A stretch of DNA of 64,000 nucleotides from Novosphingobium subterraneum (GCF_000807925.1 NZ_JRVC01000003.1:62001-126000); one strand, 5' to 3'; shown: positions 1-8,732, counted from the stretch's first letter. A program made the numbers and translations. Notes: generated from the letters alone by a model not told the origin.

Positions 1-1
1 T

Positions 2-1033
2 TCGAAGGGCGCCAACGTCACCAACCTCGGCTGGGGCACGATGATCGAGACCGCTGCCGATGGCATGGGCGGCCGCACCGATTCCCCGGTCGCGCTTGTT
101 TCAGCGCCGATCACGCACGCTGCTGGCCCGATCGCGCTTTCGACGCTGAGCCTCGGCGCAACGCAGGTGATCCTGCCCGGTTTCGACGCCGAGCGCGTGC
201 TGCGCACGATTGCGGAGTACAAGGTTACCCACATGTACCTGCCGCCGACGGCGCTGTACCAGCTGCTCGCCTCGCCGGAACTGGGCGATCATGACTACTC
301 CAGCTTGCGCATCTTCATCCTCGTCGGCTCGCCCTGCAGCCCGGAAAAGCTGCGCCAGGCAGTGGAGGTGTTCGGACCGGCGATGTGCCAGTCCTACGGT
401 CAGGTCGAATGCCCGATGATCGTGGCGTGGTTCCCGCCCGAGGACGTCGCGAAGTTCGCCACTTCCGCACCGGAAAAGCTCGCCGCCTGCGGCAAGCCCA
501 CCCGCTCGATCAAGGTCGCGCTGCTCGACGATGATGGCAAGGAGGTGCCGCTGGGCGAGGCGGGCGAAATCTGCGTGCGCGGCGCGCTGGTCACGCATTC
601 CTACTTCGAAAAGCCTGAGGAAACCGCCGAAATCCGCAAGTTCGGCTGGCATCACACCGGTGACGTCGGCAAGTTCGACAAGGACGGCTACCTCTACATC
701 GTCGACCGCAAGAAGGACATGGTGGTTTCCGGCGGCTTCAACGTGTTCACCGCCGAAGTCGAAGCTGCCGTGACAGAACTGGCAGCAGTGCGCGAGGCCT
801 GCGTATTCGGCATCCCGCACGAGAAGTGGGGCGAGCAGGTCCATGCGGTGGTCGTGGCCGAGGGCATTACCGAGGCCGAAATCATCGCCTATGCCAAGGA
901 TCGCCTCGGCGGGGTCAAGGCGCCGAAATCTGTCACGTTTATCGACTCGATTCCGCGCACTGCTGCGGGCAAGATGGACAAGAAGGCGCTGCGGGTTCCC
1001 TATTGGGGTAACGCCGATCGTATGGTCAACTGA
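2..1033 (+). CDS. Acyl-CoA synthetase (class I adenylate-forming), 5' partial
   Basis: C-terminal 343 residues of an AMP-binding acid:CoA ligase. The frame is open to the left edge, so the N-terminus with the Thr/Gly-rich P-loop lies outside the window. Visible family motifs are the A5-type QSYGQVE, the A7 Asp in GWHHTGDVGKFDKDGYL, the A8 hinge DRKKDMVVSGGFNV, and the A10 catalytic Lys in PRTAAGKMDKKALR. Such enzymes activate a carboxylic acid as acyl-AMP and transfer it to CoA in the cytoplasm. It lies 33 bp upstream of a PQQ alcohol dehydrogenase and near an aldehyde dehydrogenase, so I infer activation of an acid derived from an aromatic side chain. The substrate cannot be read from the sequence. 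Confidence 0.88.
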   Translation, partial: SKGANVTNLGWGTMIETAADGMGGRTDSPVALVSAPITHAAGPIALSTLSLGATQVILPGFDAERVLRTIAEYKVTHMYLPPTALYQLLASPELGDHDYSSLRIFILVGSPCSPEKLRQAVEVFGPAMCQSYGQVECPMIVAWFPPEDVAKFATSAPEKLAACGKPTRSIKVALLDDDGKEVPLGEAGEICVRGALVTHSYFEKPEETAEIRKFGWHHTGDVGKFDKDGYLYIVDRKKDMVVSGGFNVFTAEVEAAVTELAAVREACVFGIPHEKWGEQVHAVVVAEGITEAEIIAYAKDRLGGVKAPKSVTFIDSIPRTAAGKMDKKALRVPYWGNADRMVN

Positions 1034-1066
1034 TCCGGAAAACGGACAGTCGGGAGAGAGCTGCAT

Positions 1067-3175
1067 ATGCGTTTGAAGGTCTTAAGCCTGATGGCCGCAC
1101 TGCTGCCGCTGGCAGCGTGCAATATCAAGAGTGATGGCGACACGGTCGCTGTCGCTTCCGCAGGCGTCACCGATGCGATGATCGCGCAAGTGCCCGAAGG
1201 CGAATGGCTGAGCTATGGGCGCGATTATGGTGAACAGCGCTTCTCCCCGCTGACCCAAGTCAACGACAGCAACGTCGGACAGCTTGGCCTTGCATGGTTC
1301 CATGATCTTGAAACGGCGCGCGGGCAGGAGGCCACGCCGCTGATGCACGACGGCACGCTCTACATCTCGACCGCATGGTCGATGGTGAAGGCGTTCGATG
1401 CCAGGACCGGGGCGCTCAAATGGTCCTACGATCCCGAAGTGCCGCGTGAAACGCTCGTCCGGGCCTGCTGCGATGCGGTCAATCGCGGTGTTGCGCTTTA
1501 CGGAGACAAGGTGTTCGTCGGCACGCTGGACGGACGCCTCGTTGCGCTGGATCAGAAGACCGGCAAGGTTGCCTGGTCGAAGGTCGTCGTGCCCAACCAG
1601 CAGGACTATACCATCACTGGCGCGCCGCGCGTGGTGAAGGGCAAGGTCCTGATCGGCAGCGGCGGTTCGGAGTACAAGGCGCGCGGCTACATCGCTGCCT
1701 ATGACGTGAACACCGGCAACGAGGTGTGGAAGTTCCACACCGTTCCCGGCAACCCCGCCGACGGCTTCGAGAACAAGGCCATGGAAAACGCCGCCAAGAC
1801 CTGGGCTGGCGAATGGTGGAAGCTGGGCGGCGGCGGAACGGTGTGGGATGCGATCACCTATGATCCCACAACCAACCTCGTCCTGTTTGGCACCGGCAAC
1901 GCCGAGCCGTGGAACCCCGCTGCGTCCGGTCGTGAGGGCGACAGCCTCTACACCTCGTCGATCGTCGCGGTAAATGCCGACACCGGTGAATATGCCTGGC
2001 ACTTCCAGGAAACCCCGGAAGACCGCTGGGATTTCGACTCCGCCCAGCAGATCACTCTGGCGGACCTGAACATCGGGGGCCAGCAGCGCCATGTCGTGCT
2101 GCATGCCCCGAAGAACGGCCATGTCTACGTGCTTGATGCCAAGACCGGCCAGTTCATCTCGGCAACGCCTTTCGTACCGGTCAACTGGGCGACGGGCATC
2201 GATCCCAACACAGGCAAGGCGACAGTCAATCCGGCCGCCCGGTACGAAAAGGGCGCGCCATTCGTCAGCCTGCCAGGCGCTGTGGGTGCCCACTCGTGGC
2301 AGCCGCAGAGCTTCAGCCCGAAGACCGGCCTGCTCTACCTGCCGGTCAACAACGCCGCATTCCCCTACGCCGCGGCGAAGGACTGGAAGGCCACCGACAT
2401 CGGCTTCCAGACTGGCCTCGATGGTTATGTCACCGCAATGCCGGCCGATGCCAAGGCCCGCTCCGCCGCGATGAGCGCAACCACCGGCACGCTCGTCGCC
2501 TGGGACCCGGTCGCCAAGAAGGCTGCGTGGAAGGTCGAACTGCCCAGCCCGTCAAACGGTGGCATTCTCTCGACCGCCGGCAATCTCGTCTTCCAGGGCA
2601 CCGCAGGCGGCGATTTCGTCGCCTATAGCGCCGACAAGGGCAAGCAGCTCTGGTCGTTCCCGGCGCAGAGCGGCATCATTGCTGCGCCCATGACTTATGC
2701 GATCGACGGCGAACAGTATGTCGCCGTGATGGTCGGCTGGGGCGGCGTATGGGACGTTGCCACTGGCGTCCTTGCCCACAAGGCCAAGAAGCAGCGCAAC
2801 ATCAGCCGCCTCGTCGTGTTCAAGCTCGGCGGGAAGGCCACGCTGCCTGCCGCTCCGCCGATGGCCAAGATGGTCCTCGACCCGCCGCCGTTCACCGGCA
2901 CGCCGGAACAGGTCAAGGCTGGTGGCGAACTCTACGGTCGTTACTGCAACGTCTGCCATGGCGATGCGGCGGTTGCCGGCGGTGTGAACCCGGACCTGCG
3001 TCACTCTGCCGCGCTCAACGCTCCCGAAGCCATCCGATCGGTTGTCATAGACGGCGCGCTGCAGCACAACGGCATGGTGTCGTTCAAATCGGCGCTCAGG
3101 CCAGAGGATGCAGACAACATCCGCCAGTACCTCATCAAGCGCGCCAACGAGGACAAGGCTCTGGAAGCGCGCTGA
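1067..3175 (+). CDS. PQQ-dependent quinohaemoprotein alcohol dehydrogenase, lipoprotein
   Basis: 702 residues. A lipoprotein signal ends in LAAC (Cys18), so the mature enzyme is probably membrane-tethered in the periplasm. The eight-bladed PQQ propeller carries the vicinal Cys134-Cys135 pair (VRACCDAVNRG) typical of quinoprotein alcohol dehydrogenases and a WDFD motif holding the likely catalytic Asp. The C-terminal domain is a class I cytochrome c with CNVCH (627-631) and a candidate axial Met at 670. This fits a type II quinohaemoprotein that oxidises primary or secondary alcohols and passes electrons through its own haem to the respiratory chain. The start at 1067 has a GGGAGAGAG ribosome site. 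The aldehyde dehydrogenase gene follows 45 bp downstream, suggesting an alcohol-to-acid route. Confidence 0.92.
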   Translation: MRLKVLSLMAALLPLAACNIKSDGDTVAVASAGVTDAMIAQVPEGEWLSYGRDYGEQRFSPLTQVNDSNVGQLGLAWFHDLETARGQEATPLMHDGTLYISTAWSMVKAFDARTGALKWSYDPEVPRETLVRACCDAVNRGVALYGDKVFVGTLDGRLVALDQKTGKVAWSKVVVPNQQDYTITGAPRVVKGKVLIGSGGSEYKARGYIAAYDVNTGNEVWKFHTVPGNPADGFENKAMENAAKTWAGEWWKLGGGGTVWDAITYDPTTNLVLFGTGNAEPWNPAASGREGDSLYTSSIVAVNADTGEYAWHFQETPEDRWDFDSAQQITLADLNIGGQQRHVVLHAPKNGHVYVLDAKTGQFISATPFVPVNWATGIDPNTGKATVNPAARYEKGAPFVSLPGAVGAHSWQPQSFSPKTGLLYLPVNNAAFPYAAAKDWKATDIGFQTGLDGYVTAMPADAKARSAAMSATTGTLVAWDPVAKKAAWKVELPSPSNGGILSTAGNLVFQGTAGGDFVAYSADKGKQLWSFPAQSGIIAAPMTYAIDGEQYVAVMVGWGGVWDVATGVLAHKAKKQRNISRLVVFKLGGKATLPAAPPMAKMVLDPPPFTGTPEQVKAGGELYGRYCNVCHGDAAVAGGVNPDLRHSAALNAPEAIRSVVIDGALQHNGMVSFKSALRPEDADNIRQYLIKRANEDKALEAR

Positions 3176-3181
3176 CAAGAA

Positions 3182-3198
3182 TGCTATAGCTTATAGCA
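3182..3198. promoter_or_regulatory. 17-bp perfect dyad between alcohol and aldehyde dehydrogenase genes
   Basis: TGCTATA-GCT-TATAGCA is a perfect 7-bp inverted repeat with a 3-bp spacer. It occupies most of the 45-bp gap between the PQQ dehydrogenase stop and the aldehyde dehydrogenase start. It is AT-rich in a GC-rich region, as expected of an operator or promoter element. It could also be a weak intercistronic RNA hairpin. Confidence 0.4.
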
Positions 3199-3220
3199 AT
3201 CATAACGAGTGGAGAGATTC

Positions 3221-4645
3221 ATGACGCATCTTTATCCCAACCTGATCAATGGCGAGCTGGTCACGACCGCAGAGTCGCTTGATGTCGTGAACCCCGCGAA
3301 CGAGCAGGTCATCGGGCGGGTCCCAGCCTGTGGCGTCGAAGAACTGGACCGCGCTGTGGCTGCTGCCCGCGCTGCCTTCAAGACCTGGTCGAAGACCCCG
3401 GTTGACGATCGGCGTGCCGTGATCCGCAACATGGCGGCGGCGATCGAGGCCAATTTCGATGAGCTGTACCGCCTGCTCACCAGCGAACAGGGCAAGCCGC
3501 ATCATCAGGCGCAGGGCGAGATCCACGCTTGCGCCGGCATCATCAGCGCCCAGTCCACGCTGACGCTGGAAGAGACGATCAACGAAGATAGCGACACCCG
3601 CCTGAGCCGCACGCGCCGCGTGCCGGTCGGCGTCGTCGCCGGCATCGTGCCGTGGAACTTCCCGCTGCTGATGGCCGTCCAAAAGATTGCGCCCGCGATC
3701 CTCACCGGCTGCACCATCGTGCTCAAGCCTTCGCCGTTCACCCCGCTGACCACGCTCAAGTTCGCCGAACTGATCAAGGACATCGTGCCGGCTGGTGTCG
3801 TCAACATCATTACCGGCGAAGACGCGCTCGGCCCGATGATGACCTCGCACCCGGACATCGACAAGATCACCTTCACCGGCTCGACCGCAACCGGCAAGCG
3901 CATCATGGAAGGCGCCTCGAAGGACCTCAAGCGCATCACGCTGGAACTGGGCGGCAACGACGCTTCGATCGTCCTGCCCGATGCCGACGTCGAAAAGGTT
4001 GCCGAGCAGCTCTTCTGGTCGAGCTTCACCAATGCCGGCCAGATCTGCGTGGCCGCCAAGCGCGTCTACATCCACGAGGACATCTACGACGACCTGTCGA
4101 AGGCCATCGCCGAATACGCCAAGACCGTGAAGGTCGGCGACGGCTCGGAGCAGGGCACCGGCGTCGGCCCCATCCAGAACAAGAAGCAGTTCGAGCGTGT
4201 CTGCGAACTGATCCAGGACGCCAAGGACAACGGCTACAAGTTCCTCGTCGGCGGCGATGTCGATCCTTCCGGCTCTGGCTACTACGTGCCGATCACGATC
4301 CTCGACAACCCGCCCGAGGATGCGCGCATCGTGGCTGAGGAGCAGTTCGGCCCGGTCATGCCGCTGATGAAGTTCTCCAGCGACGACGAAGTCATCGCCC
4401 GCGCCAACAATTCGGAATATGGCCTTGCCGGCGCTGTCTGGACCAAGGACACCGAACGCGGCGTGAGGATCGCCGAGCAGCTTGAAACCGGCACGGTTTG
4501 GATCAACGAGTTCCTTCACCTTTCGCCCTTTGCGCCGTTCGGCGGACACAAGCAGTCCGGCTTTGGCGCGGAATACGGCATCGAGGGTCTGAAGGAATTT
4601 ACCTACAGCCAGGTGATCACGGTCAAGAAGGACGCGCTGGTCTGA
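3221..4645 (+). CDS. NAD(P)-dependent aldehyde dehydrogenase
   Basis: 474 residues, ALDH superfamily. Catalytic Cys276 lies in NAGQICVAAKR and the general base Glu242 in ELGGND. The PWNFPLL and KPSPFTPL segments and the TGSTATGKR cofactor turn are present. It oxidises an aldehyde to a carboxylate in the cytoplasm. A GTG at 3209 is in frame, but it overlaps the GGAGAG ribosome site at 3211-3216, so ATG 3221 is the better start. It follows the PQQ alcohol dehydrogenase and precedes an amidohydrolase. Vanillin or an aryl side-chain aldehyde is a plausible substrate from the neighbouring ligM and LigF-like genes, but this is inference. Confidence 0.93.
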   Translation: MTHLYPNLINGELVTTAESLDVVNPANEQVIGRVPACGVEELDRAVAAARAAFKTWSKTPVDDRRAVIRNMAAAIEANFDELYRLLTSEQGKPHHQAQGEIHACAGIISAQSTLTLEETINEDSDTRLSRTRRVPVGVVAGIVPWNFPLLMAVQKIAPAILTGCTIVLKPSPFTPLTTLKFAELIKDIVPAGVVNIITGEDALGPMMTSHPDIDKITFTGSTATGKRIMEGASKDLKRITLELGGNDASIVLPDADVEKVAEQLFWSSFTNAGQICVAAKRVYIHEDIYDDLSKAIAEYAKTVKVGDGSEQGTGVGPIQNKKQFERVCELIQDAKDNGYKFLVGGDVDPSGSGYYVPITILDNPPEDARIVAEEQFGPVMPLMKFSSDDEVIARANNSEYGLAGAVWTKDTERGVRIAEQLETGTVWINEFLHLSPFAPFGGHKQSGFGAEYGIEGLKEFTYSQVITVKKDALV

Positions 4646-4726
4646 TCCGCGCCTGAATATCGAGCGTAGCCCTGTCGTTTCGCGGCAGGGCTGCCTTGAT
4701 GCTTGCAAAACTGAAGGAAAAGAGCG

Positions 4727-5599
4727 GTGCCCATCGACATTTCGAAGATCAAGGCGATCGACGTCCACGTCCATGCCGAGGTCTCGTGCCACGATCCGGA
4801 AGATCCGGTCATGGGCCAGTTCTTCGACGCCGCTTCGGCTTACTTCAAGGCCCCGCGCGAGCGGCCGAAGATGCCCGAGATCGTCGAGATCTATCGCGAG
4901 CAGCAGATCGCCTTCTGCATGTTCACGGTCGATGCCGAATGCGGCATGGGTGCCAAGCGCGTGTCGAACTACGAAGTTGCCGAAATGGCGGCCAAGAACG
5001 ACGACATCTGCATCGCCTTCGCCTCGATAGATCCGCACAAGGGCAAGTACGGCGCGCGCGAAGCCCGCGATCTGATCGAGAACTTTGGCGTGAAGGGCTT
5101 CAAGTTCCACGGCATTGCCCAGAACTGCCACCCGGCCGACCGCGTTGGCTATCCGATATACGAAGTCATTGCCGAGTATGGCCTGCCCGCGATTTTCCAC
5201 ACCGGCCATTCCGGCATGGGCACGGGGATGCGCGGCGGTGGCGGCATGCGTCTCAAGTACGGCCAGCCGATGCTGGTCGATGATGTCGCGGTCGATTTTC
5301 CCGACATGAAGATCATCCTCGCCCACCCGTCGTGGCCATGGGTGGATGAAAGCCTGTCCATGGCTTTGCACAAGGACAACGTGTTCATCGACCTGTCGGG
5401 CTGGAGCCCTAAGTATTTTGCGCCGCAGATCATCCAGTACGCCAATACGCAGCTCAGGAAGAAGATGCTGTTCGGTTCGGACTTCCCGCTGATCCACCCT
5501 CAGAAGTGGATCGATGCGGCGCTGAAGGTCGGCTTCAAGGAAGAGGTCATGCCCGGCATCATGAAGGGCAACGCCGCGCGCCTGCTGGGGCTGGCCTGA
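4727..5599 (+). CDS. Amidohydrolase-2 family hydrolase/decarboxylase
   Basis: 290 residues, TIM-barrel metal-dependent hydrolase of the Amidohydro_2 group, which includes ACMSD, gamma-resorcylate and 5-carboxyvanillate decarboxylases. Visible metal-site features are DVHVHAE near the N-terminus, KFHG, IFHTGHSG, ILAHPSWPW and the late Asp in FGSDFPL. A GTG start at 4727 follows an AAGGAAAAGAG site. The family mostly hydrolyses C-O or C-N bonds or decarboxylates aromatic acids. Within this putative catabolic run, decarboxylation or hydration of an aromatic intermediate is likely. The short Gly-rich loop after HSG (GMRGGGGMR) may be specific to the subfamily. Confidence 0.82.
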   Translation: MPIDISKIKAIDVHVHAEVSCHDPEDPVMGQFFDAASAYFKAPRERPKMPEIVEIYREQQIAFCMFTVDAECGMGAKRVSNYEVAEMAAKNDDICIAFASIDPHKGKYGAREARDLIENFGVKGFKFHGIAQNCHPADRVGYPIYEVIAEYGLPAIFHTGHSGMGTGMRGGGGMRLKYGQPMLVDDVAVDFPDMKIILAHPSWPWVDESLSMALHKDNVFIDLSGWSPKYFAPQIIQYANTQLRKKMLFGSDFPLIHPQKWIDAALKVGFKEEVMPGIMKGNAARLLGLA

Positions 5600-5608
5600 G
5601 CGTGCCTG

Positions 5609-6070
5609 ATGGCCGATCCTGACGACATCCGCGGCTGGCAGAGGCTTGATGCGGAAATTACCACGTCGGGCCGGATCGAGGACAAGGACGTCATGCGCCT
5701 CGCCGACCTGGGCGTAGCGCATGTCGTCAATCTCGCGCTGGAGACTCATCCCGAAGCGCTGGCCGGGGAAGGGGACAAGCTTGCCGCGCAAGGCATTGCC
5801 TATACCCACATCCCCGTTCCGTTCGACGCACCGGGCGAGGACCACTTCGCCGCTTTCGTGAAGGCGGTGGAGGAAGGACCCAGGCCGGTCCACGTCCATT
5901 GCATCATGAACTGGCGCGTCTCGGCGTTCTTCTACCGCTACAACCGCGACCGTCGCGGCCTTGCGGAGCCCGTCGCGCGCGCGCTGATGGAACGGCAGTG
6001 GTCTCCCGAAGGCCATGACAGCAAGGAAGCCCGCGTCTGGGCGGAATTCATCGCAAGGACCCCTGAGTGA
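5609..6070 (+). CDS. Protein tyrosine phosphatase-like protein
   Basis: 153 residues. The middle (VAHVVNLALETHPEAL) and the loop VHVHCIMNWRVSAFFYRY resemble bacterial dual-specificity-phosphatase-like proteins. The Cys-to-Arg spacing is CX4R, one residue shorter than the canonical CX5R P-loop. I recall related proteins with HCxxNxRAS loops, so this may be a subfamily trait rather than damage. Whether it is catalytic is uncertain. It lies 9 bp after the amidohydrolase, and its stop overlaps the GTG of the next gene by 4 bp, so it is part of the operon. A link to catabolism is not evident from sequence. Confidence 0.7.
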   Translation: MADPDDIRGWQRLDAEITTSGRIEDKDVMRLADLGVAHVVNLALETHPEALAGEGDKLAAQGIAYTHIPVPFDAPGEDHFAAFVKAVEEGPRPVHVHCIMNWRVSAFFYRYNRDRRGLAEPVARALMERQWSPEGHDSKEARVWAEFIARTPE

Positions 6071-6816
6071 CCAATCTTTCGGGCAAGCACATCGTTATCA
6101 CTGGCGCCTCTACCGGCATCGGGCGCGCGACTGCGACCATCTGCACGCAGGCGGGCGCACGCGTTACACTGATCGCCCGCCGCGCCGATCTGCTCGAACA
6201 GGCTGCGCGCGACCTTGGCGGCAGCACCGCCTTCGCTGCGGCCGACGTTGCAGACAAGGCCGCGCTTCATGGCGCGCTCGATCATGCCATCGCTGCCAAT
6301 GGCCCGATCGATGGCATGTTTCTGAACGCCGGCATCGGCGGCATGTTTGCTCCCGTCGAGCAATATACCGACGAGATGTTCGACGCCGTCATGGCGGTGA
6401 ACCTCAAGGGTGTGCTCTGGGCGATCCAGCACGTGCTGCCCGCGATGAAGGAACGCCGGCAAGGCGCGATCCTCGTCACCGGTAGCCTCGCCAGCGAACG
6501 CGGGTTGCCGATGAATGCGGGCTACGTCGCCAGCAAGCACGCCGTGCTCGGCCTATCGCGCGCGGTCGCCAACGAAGTGGCCGAGTTCGGCGTGCGCTGC
6601 AATTGCATCGTGCCCGGGCTGATCGAGACGCCGATGCTCGATGGCCTGCCCCCCGAAGCCGCCTCGCAGATGGCCAAGGCAGTGCCGCAGGGCCGCACCG
6701 GCCAGCCCGAGGAACTGGCCAAGGTCGCCGCATTCCTTCTGTCCGATGCCGCCAGCCACGTCACCGCCCAAAGCTGGGCGGTAGACGGCGGCATGCTCGG
6801 CACCATGCGAGTCTGA
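6067..6816 (+). CDS. Short-chain dehydrogenase/reductase (SDR)
   Basis: 249 residues, classical SDR. The dinucleotide-binding TGASTGIG is at residues 12-19, followed by the NAG motif (LNAGIGG), the structural Asn in VNLKG, and catalytic Tyr153/Lys157 in YVASK. PGLIETPM follows the active site. The start is GTG 6067 in a 4-bp GTGA overlap with the preceding gene, indicating translational coupling. It oxidises an alcohol or reduces a ketone with NAD(P). In beta-aryl-ether catabolism SDRs oxidise the C-alpha alcohol before the GST cleaves the ether. This protein lies directly upstream of a LigF-like GST, but it does not closely resemble LigD as I remember it. Confidence 0.92.
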   Translation: MTNLSGKHIVITGASTGIGRATATICTQAGARVTLIARRADLLEQAARDLGGSTAFAAADVADKAALHGALDHAIAANGPIDGMFLNAGIGGMFAPVEQYTDEMFDAVMAVNLKGVLWAIQHVLPAMKERRQGAILVTGSLASERGLPMNAGYVASKHAVLGLSRAVANEVAEFGVRCNCIVPGLIETPMLDGLPPEAASQMAKAVPQGRTGQPEELAKVAAFLLSDAASHVTAQSWAVDGGMLGTMRV

Positions 6817-6820
6817 TCCG

Positions 6821-7597
6821 ATGGCCCTGAAATACTACCACGCCGAACCGCTGGCGAACTCGCTCAAGTCGATGGTCCCGCTCAAGGAGAAGGGGCTCGC
6901 CTACGAGAGCATCTACGTTGATCTGCACAAGTTCGAACAGCACCAGCCGTGGTTCACCGCGATCAATCCCGAGGGACAGGTGCCCGTTCTCGATCATGAC
7001 GGCACGATCATCACCCACACCACCGTAATCAACGAATACCTCGAGGATGCCTTCCCTCACGCGCAGCCCGCCGACGCTCCATTGCGTCCGCACGATCCGG
7101 TTGGCGCGGCGCGGATGCGCTATTGGAACAAGTTCGTCGACGAGCACGTGATGAACTTCGTCTCGATGCACGGCTGGCACCGCATGGTCGGGGTCATCGC
7201 GCGCAACATCGAGAACGGCGATTTCGAGAAGCTGCTCGAAAACATACCGCTGCCCGATCAGCGTAAGAAGTGGGCTACGGCTCGCTCAGGTTTCTCCGAG
7301 GCGGACCTCGCCAACGCCACTGCCAAGATCGAATATGCCCTTGCCAAAGTCGAGGCACAGCTTGGGCAGACAAAGTGGTTGGCAGGGAGCACGTACACCC
7401 TTGCAGACATCAACTTTTATTCGCACTGCGGCATGATGGTCGAGCGTATGTTCCCCGAGATGGAAGTGGCGAGCCGCTTCCCACGCCTGTGCGAATGGCG
7501 CGACCGCGTCACCGCACGTCCCGCAGTCGCCGAAGCCCTGAAGAGCGAGGACCGCACCGCGCCGGGCCTGCGGACATGGTCGGGGCACGTTCGCTGA
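6821..7597 (+). CDS. LigF-like glutathione S-transferase (candidate beta-etherase)
   Basis: 258 residues. The N-terminal thioredoxin-like domain starts with a LigF-type pattern: a glutathione-contacting ANSLK segment (about residues 12-16), EKGL, FEQHQPWF, INPEGQVPVLDHDG and TTVINEYLED. The C-terminal domain is all helical. These blocks resemble Sphingobium LigF as I recall it, including the Asn-Ser pair at the active site in place of a classical Tyr. LigF-type enzymes use glutathione to cleave the beta-aryl ether bond of lignin dimers in the cytoplasm. The SDR just upstream and ligM downstream fit a lignin-fragment pathway. It could be another member of the beta-etherase clade with a different substrate. 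Its TGA overlaps the next ATG. Confidence 0.82.
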   Translation: MALKYYHAEPLANSLKSMVPLKEKGLAYESIYVDLHKFEQHQPWFTAINPEGQVPVLDHDGTIITHTTVINEYLEDAFPHAQPADAPLRPHDPVGAARMRYWNKFVDEHVMNFVSMHGWHRMVGVIARNIENGDFEKLLENIPLPDQRKKWATARSGFSEADLANATAKIEYALAKVEAQLGQTKWLAGSTYTLADINFYSHCGMMVERMFPEMEVASRFPRLCEWRDRVTARPAVAEALKSEDRTAPGLRTWSGHVR

Positions 7598-8334
7598 TGG
7601 CCGGTTTTGTCCTTATTCACGGTTCCTGGCACGGCGGCTGGTGCTTCGATCCAGTTGCCGAGATCCTGCGCGCGCGTGGGCATACGGTCGTGGCGCCGAC
7701 GCTGCCTGGCATGGGCGGCACGGCCGAGGAAATGGCGGCGGTCACGCTCGATGGCTGGGGCGAATTTGCTGCGCAGCATTGCCGGGACCTGAAGGCGCAG
7801 GGCGTCGGCCCGGTAGTGCTTGCCGGACACTCGCGCGGTGGCCTTGTCGTGTCGACCGCGGCAGAGCGTGATCCAGCTGCAATGGATGCCATCGTCTATA
7901 TCTGTGCGATGATGCTTCCCGCTGGCATGAGCCGCGCCGAATTCAAGGAACTCGAAGGCCCCAACCCTGCCTTCGATGCGATTATCTCCAAGGTCCACGA
8001 TGGCGTCGCCACGGTTATCGATGCTGCGAATGCTGCACCGGTCTTTGCACAAGTCTCCCCGCCTGACCTTGTCGATGCGGCGATGGGAAGGCTCATGGCC
8101 GAACCACACGCTCCTCGTTCCGAGAAGATTGCTGTCACCCCCGAGCGCTGGGGCAGTCTGCCGCGCACCTATATCGAATGCACGCTCGACCGCACCATCC
8201 CGATCGAAAGCCAGCGCCGCATGATCGCGATGTCGCCTGGCGCAAACGTGGTCACGCTTGAGGCTGATCACAGTCCCTACCTGTCGAAACCGCAGGAACT
8301 GGCTGAAGCGCTGGAAGCAGCGTTACCGGCCTAA
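7597..8334 (+). CDS. Alpha/beta hydrolase
   Basis: 245 residues from the ATG in the TGATG overlap with the GST gene. The HGSWHGGWCF oxyanion segment is near the N-terminus, nucleophile Ser79 is in GHSRGG, a candidate acid Asp is in ECTLDRTIP, and His225 is in EADHSPYL. The pattern resembles plant methyl-esterase and hydroxynitrile-lyase type alpha/beta hydrolases. It probably hydrolyses a small ester or C-C bond of an aromatic intermediate. Its stop overlaps the stop of the convergent VOC gene by 4 bp, leaving no room for a terminator. Confidence 0.88.
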   Translation: MAGFVLIHGSWHGGWCFDPVAEILRARGHTVVAPTLPGMGGTAEEMAAVTLDGWGEFAAQHCRDLKAQGVGPVVLAGHSRGGLVVSTAAERDPAAMDAIVYICAMMLPAGMSRAEFKELEGPNPAFDAIISKVHDGVATVIDAANAAPVFAQVSPPDLVDAAMGRLMAEPHAPRSEKIAVTPERWGSLPRTYIECTLDRTIPIESQRRMIAMSPGANVVTLEADHSPYLSKPQELAEALEAALPA

Positions 8335-8732
8335 TCGGCGAAGAAGTTCAGCTCCAGCAGCACGTTGTTCGGGTCTGCGGTAAAGATCTGCCGCAGCCCG
8401 ATGGCTTCGACCACGTTGGTCTGGCAGTCGAGCCCCAGGGCGGCCACGCGCGCCAGCACATCGTCGTAGCCTGAGCAATTAAGCGCAACGTGATGGATCG
8501 CGCCGGTGAGCGAACCGGGCTGCACTTCGCGATCATAGGCGCGCGGGCAATCGACGGCATTGATGTGCACGATGGCCTTGCCGCCTGCATCGTACATCCA
8601 CTGCGCGTTTTGCGGGGTGAGGGGGGGCGGACCATCGCGCCGTTCCAACCCTAGCAGCGCCTTGTAGAACTCGGCCGTCTCGTCGAGTCGGTCGGTAATG
8701 ATGTTGACGTGATCGAGCGCGTTGACGTGCAT
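8331..8732 (-). CDS. VOC-family (glyoxalase/extradiol-like) protein
   Basis: 133 residues, two half-modules of the vicinal-oxygen-chelate fold. The first begins LDHVNIITDRLDETAEFYKALLGL, and IHHVALNCSGYDDVLARV opens the second. The C-terminus (DPNNVLLELNF) carries the usual Glu metal ligand. The start at 8732 has a clear GGGAGAG site 5 bp upstream. Members include isomerases, dioxygenases and binding proteins, and the reaction cannot be chosen from sequence. It lies 76 bp downstream of purU on the same strand and may be co-transcribed with it. Confidence 0.82.
   Translation of the reverse strand: MHVNALDHVNIITDRLDETAEFYKALLGLERRDGPPPLTPQNAQWMYDAGGKAIVHINAVDCPRAYDREVQPGSLTGAIHHVALNCSGYDDVLARVAALGLDCQTNVVEAIGLRQIFTADPNNVLLELNFFAD

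Noticed and set aside
3209..3220. GTG 3209 as aldehyde dehydrogenase start
   Set aside because: It overlaps the GGAGAG ribosome site that serves ATG 3221.
3200..6016. Minus-strand 938-codon open frame opposite the aldehyde dehydrogenase and amidohydrolase genes
   Set aside because: Shadow frame of GC-rich codons; Arg/His/Asp-rich translation with no motif, and the plus-strand genes are well supported.
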